Assembly: GCA_017513185.1 (NCBI GenBank)
Contig: JAFXGL010000007.1
Location: 1-64,000, forward strand
Direction: 5' to 3'
Length of the DNA stretch: 64,000 bases
Source: Candidatus Saccharimonadota bacterium
Lineage (GTDB): Bacteria; Patescibacteriota; Saccharimonadia; Saccharimonadales; Saccharimonadaceae
Below, piece by piece: positions 50,738 to 57,215 of the stretch. Each line of letters opens with the position of its first letter. Positions within the stretch are counted from its first letter, which is position 1. Made by a program: the position numbers and the translations under genes. A model generated the notes under the pieces. That model was not told the DNA's origin and searched no databases. It saw only the letters and a program-made list of their open reading frames with translations.

Positions 50738-50898
50738 AAAACATCTTATTATCCTTTTCGATAGAAATTTTTAGTCAAGAATTATTTTTGGTTTAATCTG
50801 TTTCTCCGTCGCGGATGGGACGCGTGCTCGAAACGACTAAACCAAAAATAACTCATTGTAAAAATTTTTTATTATCTCAAAGAATAATAAGATGTTTT
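50738..50898. repeat. Long palindromic element between LOG gene and iscS
   Basis: Perfect 15-bp arms AAAACATCTTATTAT (50738-50752) and their complement (50884-50898); nested perfect 14-bp arms TTATTTTTGGTTTA (50782-50795, 50838-50851); GTTTC/GAAAC and CGTC/GACG at the tip. It begins at the LOG gene stop codon and ends just upstream of the iscS promoter. Confidence 0.8.
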
Positions 50899-51635
50899 TA
50901 TATTGTTGACGTTTTATGTTGTGCGCTGGCGAAGCCGTCGTAGTAGTTGGTCTTGACCTTGGGGTGGCCGATTTTGTTGGCGGCTGCGACGATTTCTTCG
51001 ATGCTGTCGGTGAGCTTGTAGATTTTGCGGTCAGCGGGGTTGATGGTCTTAAGCGCGGTCATCTTGGTGGCGTAAAAGCGGTCGAGAGGTTTCCAGAAGG
51101 ATTTGCCAAAGAGGAACATGGGCATGACGGGCATCTTTTTTTCTTGCATCAGAATGAGGACTTCGGAGAATTCGTCCATAGTGCCGAAGCCGCCTGGGAA
51201 GAAGACGTAGACTTTGGCGCTCATGGCGAGCATGACTTTGCGGGCGAAGAAGTATTCGAACTGGAGCATGTCGGTGAGGTAGGGGTTGGGATGTTGCTCG
51301 TGGGAGAGGGTGATGTTGAGGCCGATGGAGCGACCGCCGTACTCGAAGGCGCCGCGGTTGGCAGCTTCCATGATACCGGGGCCGCCACCGGTGATGACGG
51401 CGTGGCCATTTTGGGCGAGGAGGGCGCCGAGTTCGCGGGCGGCTTTGTAGTATTTGTTGGTCTCTTTGATGCGAGCGGAGCCATAGATGGTGACGCCCTG
51501 GGGGAAGGTGCGGACGATTTTGAGGCCGTTTAAGAGGTCTTTAGCGTAGGCCTGGGCGCGGTCGTAGTCGGCGCTTTCGAGCTCGGCAAGGAGCTTGTGT
51601 TGGTATTTAGCGATGTCTTCAGCGGATGGTGTCAT
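50898..51635 (-). CDS. LOG family nucleotide 5'-monophosphate phosphoribohydrolase-like protein
   Basis: 245 aa. Motifs VITGGGPGIMEAANRGA and FFPGGFGTMDEF (PGGxGTxxE) define the LOG/TIGR00730 family, which cuts nucleotide monophosphates to base and ribose 5-phosphate. Last of the gap-rpiB-rpe-PfkB-LOG run, where ribose 5-phosphate would be used by the RpiB product. Confidence 0.9.
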   Translation of the reverse strand: MTPSAEDIAKYQHKLLAELESADYDRAQAYAKDLLNGLKIVRTFPQGVTIYGSARIKETNKYYKAARELGALLAQNGHAVITGGGPGIMEAANRGAFEYGGRSIGLNITLSHEQHPNPYLTDMLQFEYFFARKVMLAMSAKVYVFFPGGFGTMDEFSEVLILMQEKKMPVMPMFLFGKSFWKPLDRFYATKMTALKTINPADRKIYKLTDSIEEIVAAANKIGHPKVKTNYYDGFASAQHKTSTI

Positions 51636-51645
51636 GGTGATGTCC

Positions 51646-52611
51646 TTATTTTATGAGTTGAATTGGCATGGGGTGAAGGCTGACGTCGCGACCGAGGAGG
51701 CCGTTTTTGGCGCCACGGCGTTGGACTACGGAGGTGGAGTTGGCGCTGGCAAAGATGAGGGAGGTGCGGAAGCTGTCGCCGCTGGCGAAGGCGGCGAGGA
51801 AGCCAGAGCCAAAGGCGTCGCCGGCGCCGGTGGTGTCTTTGATTTTGACGTCTTCGTAGATGCCGAAGCGGTAGGTCTTGTCGCCGTCGGTGGCGATACC
51901 GCCCATGGGGCCGTCGGTGATGATGACGGTCTGGACGTAGTTTTTGAGGCGGTTTAAGAGTTCTTCGAGTAGGGAGCCGCCGACTAGGAGCGAGGCTTCC
52001 TTCTTATTAAGCAATAAAACGTCGACGTCGGAGAGGAGGCCAAGGACTTGCTTTGGGTTCATGAGCTCGAGCGTGCCGGGGTTAAACATGATTTTAGTGC
52101 CGAGGGATTTGGCCTTTTCAAAGAAGTTAAGCAGGGTACCCATGTCGCCGCGAAGGGTGGTGACGTAGAGCCAGTCGGGCTGGATGAGGTCGAGGTCGCC
52201 GGGGTTAAGATTGTCAAAGCGGGCGGAGGCGCCACGAAAAGTGAGGACGGTGCGCTCGCCGGTCTTGCTGTCGAGAAGGATGATGGAGCAGCCGGTCTTG
52301 CCACCGCGCGGGAAGGAGATGTAGCTGGTGTCGATGCCTTCTTCGTCGAGCTTTTTGAGGACGGCTTCACCGGCGGGGTCGTGGCCGAGATTGCCAAAGT
52401 AAATGGCTTCGTGGCCAGAACGGGCGAAGGTGACGGCGCTGTTGGTACCGCCGCCGCCGATAAAGAAGTCGAGCTTGTCGATGTCGTATTTGCTGCCGAT
52501 TTCGAGGTTTTTAAACATGCTGACGTTGCCAAATTCAATCGACCCAAAATCGTCGCGGTCGATGAGATAGATGTCTTGCAGAGCAGAGCCTAGGGAGACG
52601 ATGCGCGCCAT
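51646..52611 (-). CDS. PfkB-family carbohydrate/nucleoside kinase
   Basis: 321 aa. FIGGGGTNSAVTFARSG near the N-terminus and the ATP/catalytic motif DTTGAGDAFGSGF. ATG 52611 overlaps the rpe stop; longer upstream frame rejected. Substrate could be ribose, adenosine or a sugar phosphate; context favours ribose or nucleoside. Confidence 0.88.
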   Translation of the reverse strand: MARIVSLGSALQDIYLIDRDDFGSIEFGNVSMFKNLEIGSKYDIDKLDFFIGGGGTNSAVTFARSGHEAIYFGNLGHDPAGEAVLKKLDEEGIDTSYISFPRGGKTGCSIILLDSKTGERTVLTFRGASARFDNLNPGDLDLIQPDWLYVTTLRGDMGTLLNFFEKAKSLGTKIMFNPGTLELMNPKQVLGLLSDVDVLLLNKKEASLLVGGSLLEELLNRLKNYVQTVIITDGPMGGIATDGDKTYRFGIYEDVKIKDTTGAGDAFGSGFLAAFASGDSFRTSLIFASANSTSVVQRRGAKNGLLGRDVSLHPMPIQLIK

Positions 52612-53261
52612 TAAATCACTACTCCTGTCTTGTCCATTTCGGCGGTGAGGTCGGCGAACATCTTGGCTGGGTCGGGTGCAGTAGCGATGGCAGAGCCGAC
52701 ATTTATGACGTCGATGCCAGAGTGGGCGAGGGCGCGGGTGTTTTGCATATTGGCGCCACCGTCCCAACCGATTTCTACTTCACTCTTGATGCTTTTGATG
52801 ATGGGGACTTTCTCAGCCTGGAGCATATCGGCCTGGCCGCCTTGCTGGCCGAGGGCGCCGGCAAAAATTAGCACGTGGTCGACGGCCTGGATGTAGGGGG
52901 CGATTTTACCGGGGTAAGTCTGCTTTAAGATGGCGACGCCGCTCTGGATGCCGGCTTGTTTGAGCGTGGCGAAGATAGGTAAGAGGTTTTCACTGGCCTC
53001 GGCGTGAAAGATGACGAGTGAAGGCTTGAGCTTTAAAATGACTGGGAGGTGCTGAGAAGGGTTCATCACCATCATGTGGAGATCGAGGGCAGCCCAGTCG
53101 GGCTGGCGCCAAGCGTTGGATTCGTCCATGGTGAGGGTGGGCGAGAAAATACCATCGCTAATATCTACCTGGATACGCTTGGCAAACTTGGAATAAGCCT
53201 CGTACTGGCGCATATATAAGTTTTTATCGTTGGTGAGAATGGTCGGGACGATCATGCTCAT
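52611..53261 (-). CDS. rpe: Ribulose-phosphate 3-epimerase family protein
   Basis: 216 aa TIM barrel. Seen: RIQVDISDG, LDLHMMVMNP, EIGWDGGAN, INVGSAIA. Metal ligands: the usual first His (LHxD) is Gln here; the second His and both Asp remain. Interconverts ribulose 5-P and xylulose 5-P; specificity may have shifted. Overlaps rpiB by 4 bp. Confidence 0.85.
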   Translation of the reverse strand: MSMIVPTILTNDKNLYMRQYEAYSKFAKRIQVDISDGIFSPTLTMDESNAWRQPDWAALDLHMMVMNPSQHLPVILKLKPSLVIFHAEASENLLPIFATLKQAGIQSGVAILKQTYPGKIAPYIQAVDHVLIFAGALGQQGGQADMLQAEKVPIIKSIKSEVEIGWDGGANMQNTRALAHSGIDVINVGSAIATAPDPAKMFADLTAEMDKTGVVI

Positions 53262-53848
53262 GGTTTGTTGACCTCCTCGTCTAGGCGTTTAATTCTTCTT
53301 TTGTGGCGCTCCTCGCCGGAGAAGGGCGTCGTGAGAAACTTTTCGATGATGGCGTACAAATCTTCGTAGGCGACCTCGGACTCTAGGGGGTCGGCGGCGC
53401 TGTTTAGCTGGTCGGCAGAGAGGCAGAGGACGTTGGCGTCGTTGTGGCTTCTGGACGATTCGGCAGTTTCGAGGTTATGAACGACGGCGGCGCGGATGCC
53501 CTTGAAACGGTTCGCCTGGATGGAGATGCCGATGGCGGAGCCGCAAATGAGGATGCCAAAGGGGTCGTCTTTGCCGACTTTTTTAGCGGTGAGGACGGCT
53601 CTAGCTACGGCGCGGGCGGCGTCGTTGTAATCGTCGTTTTTGTCGTAAAAATTGGGGCCGAGGTCCACCACTTTTACAGGGGTAGAAGCGGTGAAGCTCT
53701 CCGAGGTATCTCGTCGTCGCCTCGGAATATCCCCAACAAGTTCGGGATATTCTCTCGGCTCCTCGAGATATGGCGCGCGTGCTAAAAACGCGCAAATTCG
53801 GCCCTTTAACTCGAAGCCACGGTGGTCAGAGGCGACGAAGATTTGCAT
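53258..53848 (-). CDS. rpiB: Ribose 5-phosphate isomerase B with an inserted segment
   Basis: 196 aa. RpiB motifs: VASDHRGFELK, ILICGSAIGISIQANRFKGIRAA and SRSHNDANVLCL. Between FELKGRICAFLA and VKVVDLG, normally about 6 residues apart, there are about 36 (including REYPELVGDIPRRRRD), encoded by DNA with three hairpins (53671-53793). GSAIG has Ala where Gly is usual. AAAGGA precedes ATG 53848. Confidence 0.88.
   Translation of the reverse strand: MQIFVASDHRGFELKGRICAFLARAPYLEEPREYPELVGDIPRRRRDTSESFTASTPVKVVDLGPNFYDKNDDYNDAARAVARAVLTAKKVGKDDPFGILICGSAIGISIQANRFKGIRAAVVHNLETAESSRSHNDANVLCLSADQLNSAADPLESEVAYEDLYAIIEKFLTTPFSGEERHKRRIKRLDEEVNKP
53671..53793. repeat. Hairpin-rich insertion inside rpiB
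   Basis: CTTTTAC/GTAGAAG (53671-53688), a central hairpin with GAATATCCC/GGGATATTC (53725-53752) inside TATCTCG/CGAGATA (53707-53713, 53764-53770), and GCGCGT/ACGCGC (53775-53793). Confidence 0.65.
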
Positions 53849-53853
53849 CTAGT

Positions 53854-54855
53854 TTAGTCCTTTCCAAAGTCGGCGGCGAGCTCGACTAGGCGGTTAGAAT
53901 AGCCTCATTCGTTGTCGTACCAGGCGACGACCTTGATGAGGTTGCCACCGACGACGTCGGTCAAAGGCAGGTCGATGACGGCAGAGTGGGCATTGCCACG
54001 GAAGTCGGTAGAGACGAGCTCTTCTTCGGTGACGCTGACGATGCCTTCGTAATATGGCTCTGCGGCGGCTTTCTTGAGGGTCTTGACGAGCTCTTCCTTG
54101 GTGATGTTGCGCTTTAAGACGGCGGTAATGTCAGCAAGGGAGACGACTGGAGTCGGCACGCGGACGGAGAGGCCGTTGAAACGGCCGGTGAGGGACGGGA
54201 TGGTGAGGGCAGCGGCCTTGGACGCGCCAGTGGTGGTGGGGACGATGTTCTCGGCGGCGGCACGAGCTTCGCGCAAATCTTTAGCTGGGGCGTCTTGCAA
54301 TCTTTGGGAGGCGGTGTAGCTGTGGACAGTGGTCATCATGGCCTTATCGATGCCAAAGTTATCCTCTAAAATCTTCATGACGGGGGCGATACAGTTGGTG
54401 GTGCAAGAAGCGTTACTAATGATGACATCGGACTTATCCAAAGTGTCTTCATTGACGCCGATGACGATGGTCTTGGCACCTTCACCCTTGGCCGGGGCGG
54501 AAATGACGACTTTGCGGGCGCCAGCCTTGATGTGAGCTTGAGCCTTTTCCGGGTCAGTAAAGAGGCCGGTAGACTCAATGACGACATCTACGCCCATGTC
54601 ACCCCAGGGGAGCGCAGCTGGGTCTTTTTCTGATAAGACGCGGATTTTATGGCCTTTGATGATAAGGTTGTTTTCGTCAAACTGGACTTCTTCGTCGTAA
54701 ATGCCATAAGAAGAGTCGTATTGCAAGAGCTTGGCGAGGGTCTTGGTGTCGGTGAGGTCGTTAATCGCGACGATTTCAATGTCGCGGCGTTCGAGCGCGA
54801 TCTTGAGGGCGTTACGACCGATGCGGCCAAATCCGTTAATTGCTAGTTTTACCAT
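53854..54855 (-). pseudogene. gap: Glyceraldehyde-3-phosphate dehydrogenase interrupted by one in-frame TGA
   Basis: From ATG 54855 the frame encodes a normal type I GAPDH: INGFGRIGRNALKIAL, SNASCTTNCIAP (catalytic Cys), LTGRFNGLSVRVPTP-like, VVAWYDNE. TGA at 53907-53905 then falls exactly where relatives have Trp (WYDNEWGYSN), and the same frame goes on GYSNRLVELAADFGKD to TAA at 53856-53854, giving a full 333-residue product if TGA is read through. Without it the protein is 316 aa and lacks the C-terminal helix. Could be a mutation, a base error, or UGA read as Trp at this site. First gene of the sugar-phosphate operon; AGGAGG precedes the start. Confidence 0.85.
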
Positions 54856-54916
54856 AATAAATATTACCTCCTAAAATACTTATATTAAGTTTATCACGGT
54901 TATCATTTTTTTACAA

Positions 54917-54945
54917 GAAAAACCCCGCCTGAAAGCGGGGCGAGT
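54917..54945 (-). terminator. Intrinsic terminator after the 349-aa gene
   Basis: CCCCGC/GCGGGG with a 6-nt loop, T-run on the minus strand. Confidence 0.85.
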
Positions 54946-54949
54946 GGCC

Positions 54950-55999
54950 TCATTTTTTAGAGGCGAGGGATTGGAGGGTGGCGGTAGCGCGGCGGGCTTG
55001 ACGCTTACGCTGGAAGACGACGGTGAGCTCGGTGGTGACGGCGTTTAAAATGTCGTCGAATTTTTGGCTCTTAACGGTCAGGCGGAAAGCGTGGCCGGTG
55101 CGGTTGTCTTCAAGGTCGCTCTCGACATCGCAGCCGCCATCCTTGCGGCGTAGGATTTTGAAACCATGGACGCTGCAGAGGCGGAATTCCGGGCCGAGAT
55201 CTTCGTCGCTCATGAGGCGATTTTCCAGGTCGTGGGATTTTTCTCGCCAGAGGGCGTCGGCGATTTCGTCGTTGCGGTAAGGTACGCAGATTTCTTGGTA
55301 AAATCTGTCAAAGGCGGCGCGGCCCTCGGGGGTGTAGAGAAATTCGGTAGTAAACTGGCGGAAACGGAAGGTCTCTGGGTTGAAGGTAAAGAGTTCGAAT
55401 TCGTCGGCGTAGTCGGAGTCCAGAGAGGTGATAGTCTCTTGGCGGCACTGGCGCGACTTTTCGCGGGCGCGCTGGTCTTCGATGGCCCTGATGGCGTGGT
55501 TGATACGGATTTCGTCCAGGATGTCTTGATACTCCAGGGCCTCTTCTTTGCTCATGGTAGTAATAAAGACGCTGTCTTTGTTTGCCTTCTTGGTGTAGCG
55601 CCAGCGGCAGTTCTTCGGCTCGGTTTTGACGGTGAAGAATTCTTCGTTACCCTCTATCTTGTAGTCACCAAAGAAGATGTAGGTGATAGAGGTGCCGAGC
55701 TTGGCTTCGACGCATTCGCGGAACTCTTGCCAGACGGGCTTGAGGCTGTTGTAGCGACTGTCTTGGAACAGGGGCGAAATGTAGTTGCCGTTTTCGTCGA
55801 TAGGGGCGCGACTGTCAAAGATGAAATACAGATTATTTGGGTAAATGAGGTATTCTACGCTTAAAAACTGGTGTTTTTCGGCGTTGACAGTCAGGGCGCT
55901 GACCCCTAGGGCGGAGACGGCGCGTTGCACGGGAATGTCCTGCTTTTTCGCAGGGGCAGTGAGCAGTTTCAGAGTGTCCAGGATGAATTTCTTGTCCAT
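54950..55999 (-). CDS. Hypothetical soluble protein, 349 aa
   Basis: Not recognised. ATG 55999 follows GGGAGGG by 7 nt; an in-frame ATG 27 nt earlier lacks one. N-terminal beta-rich part (ALTVNAEKHQFLSVEYLIYPNN), central helical acidic part, C-terminal LTVVFQRKRQARR. TGG-TATAAT lies upstream at about 56056. Leader motif shared with the 217-aa gene at 23960. Confidence 0.55.
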   Translation of the reverse strand: MDKKFILDTLKLLTAPAKKQDIPVQRAVSALGVSALTVNAEKHQFLSVEYLIYPNNLYFIFDSRAPIDENGNYISPLFQDSRYNSLKPVWQEFRECVEAKLGTSITYIFFGDYKIEGNEEFFTVKTEPKNCRWRYTKKANKDSVFITTMSKEEALEYQDILDEIRINHAIRAIEDQRAREKSRQCRQETITSLDSDYADEFELFTFNPETFRFRQFTTEFLYTPEGRAAFDRFYQEICVPYRNDEIADALWREKSHDLENRLMSDEDLGPEFRLCSVHGFKILRRKDGGCDVESDLEDNRTGHAFRLTVKSQKFDDILNAVTTELTVVFQRKRQARRATATLQSLASKK

Positions 56000-56081
56000 A
56001 AGTTTCCCTCCCTTGTAAATGTGCATGTTTTTGCAAACAGGTTATGCCTTTATTATACCACATTTTACTTATTTTTTCAAG

Positions 56082-56197
56082 AACAACAACACTCCCCTCT
56101 CAACCCCGTTCGTTCGCACCCGTCGTTACGGGGCTCACTCACTTCGGATTTCTCGTGAGAAATCCGGGACACGGTTTCGAGGGGAGCTTTTGTTGTT
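56082..56197. repeat. Palindromic element after rpsG
   Basis: Outer arms AACAACA + CTCCCCTC (56082-56099) with GAGGGGAG + TGTTGTT (56179-56197). Inside: CCCCGT/ACGGGG (56104-56133) and the 9-bp hairpin CGGATTTCT/AGAAATCCG (56145-56166). On the minus strand it starts 12 nt after the rpsG stop and is followed by a T-rich tail. Confidence 0.7.
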
Positions 56198-56209
56198 CTA
56201 ACAGACCAA

Positions 56210-56689
56210 TTAAGCTCTGGCGAAGTGCGCGAAGGCGCGGTTGGCTTCGGCCATGCGGTGACAATCTTCTTTTTTCTTGAAGGCGGCGCCGGTTTCGTTG
56301 TAGGCATCGACAATTTCGGCCTCTAGGCGCTTGGCATAGGGCATGCCGCCGCGGGCGCGGGCAGCTTGGACTAGCCAGGTAAAGGCGAAATGCTGCTGGC
56401 GGTGGCCAGAAATCGGGAACGGAATCTGATAGTTAGCACCACCGACGCGGCGGGACTTCACTTCAAAGTCCGGGGAGACATTAGCGAGAGCCTTTTCAAA
56501 GACTTCCACGGGATCTTCGGATTTCAATTTCTTGGCGGCACCTTCGAGGGCGGCGTAAACGGCGCGCTCGGCGGCTTGCTTTTTACCGTCTAGCATGGAT
56601 TTGTTGATGAGACGTTGCACGAGGACGCTCTGGTAGCGGCGGTCAGGAGAGACTTTGCGCTCGAGAGATTTGGTAGTTTTGCGAGGCAT
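56210..56689 (-). CDS. rpsG: Small ribosomal subunit protein uS7
   Basis: 159 aa. RRYQSVLVQRLINKSMLDGKK-type start, RRVGGANYQIPFPI, C-terminal KKEDCHRMAEANRAFAHF. Organises the 30S head and contacts E-site tRNA. Overlaps rpsL by one base. fusA and tuf, usually next, are absent; the transcript ends at the palindromic element. Confidence 0.96.
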   Translation of the reverse strand: MPRKTTKSLERKVSPDRRYQSVLVQRLINKSMLDGKKQAAERAVYAALEGAAKKLKSEDPVEVFEKALANVSPDFEVKSRRVGGANYQIPFPISGHRQQHFAFTWLVQAARARGGMPYAKRLEAEIVDAYNETGAAFKKKEDCHRMAEANRAFAHFARA

Positions 56690-57102
56690 TACTTGTCTCC
56701 TTTCTTGGCGCCGTATTTAGAACGGCCCTGTTTGCGGCCTTCGACACCTTGAAGGTCGAGGGTACCGCGGACGATGTGATAACGCACACCAGGGAGGTCA
56801 GGCACACGGCCACCACGGACTAGCACAACGGCGTGCTCCTGGAGGTTGTGGCCTTCGCCACCGATGTAGGCCCAAACTTCTTGGCCGTTAGTGAGGCGCA
56901 CGCGGGCAACCTTACGAAGGGCGGAGTTCGGTTTTTTCGGGGTCTTGGTGGTGACTTTGATGCAGACGCCGCGCTTTAGCGGGGCAGCCTGGTCGTAGTA
57001 ACGAGTCTTGAGCGTGTTGACAATAGAGCCAAGCGCCGGAGACTTCGACTTTTTGGAGGCCTTTTTGCGAGGCTTCCTAATCAACTGGTTGATAGTTGGC
57101 AC
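56689..57102 (-). CDS. rpsL: Small ribosomal subunit protein uS12
   Basis: 137 aa, GTG start (57102) after [38 protein letters not shown] (decoding-site loop with Lys and Pro), [13 protein letters not shown]. Decoding accuracy protein. The leader from about 57175 contains a hairpin (GGTTT/AAACC) that might be a regulatory site. Confidence 0.96.
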   Translation of the reverse strand: MPTINQLIRKPRKKASKKSKSPALGSIVNTLKTRYYDQAAPLKRGVCIKVTTKTPKKPNSALRKVARVRLTNGQEVWAYIGGEGHNLQEHAVVLVRGGRVPDLPGVRYHIVRGTLDLQGVEGRKQGRSKYGAKKGDK

Positions 57103-57186
57103 AGTTAAAATATCCTTTTAGGTTATTAGTATTTTGCTCGTCCGGTTTCAGCACAAACCTCGGAGCGGAAACTCTTTACCTTATTA
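57103..57186 (-). promoter_or_regulatory. Promoter and leader of rpsL-rpsG
   Basis: GAG-TATAAT on the minus strand near 57186-57181, then a leader of about 75 nt with CTC-CG-GGTTT/AAACC-GG-GAG hairpin. No known riboswitch. Confidence 0.45.
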
Positions 57187-57215
57187 TACTCTTTTTGTTT
57201 AAAATTGTCTAGGGC

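Noticed and set aside
52611..52767. N-terminal extension of the PfkB kinase
   Set aside because: Arg/His-rich translation inside rpe; the family begins at MARIVSLGSALQD.
53905..53907. Genome-wide UGA recoding (UGA as Gly or Trp as in some CPR or mycoplasmas)
   Set aside because: TGA correctly ends tgt, the zeta-like gene and others, Trp is TGG throughout, and no other conserved gene is cut by TGA.
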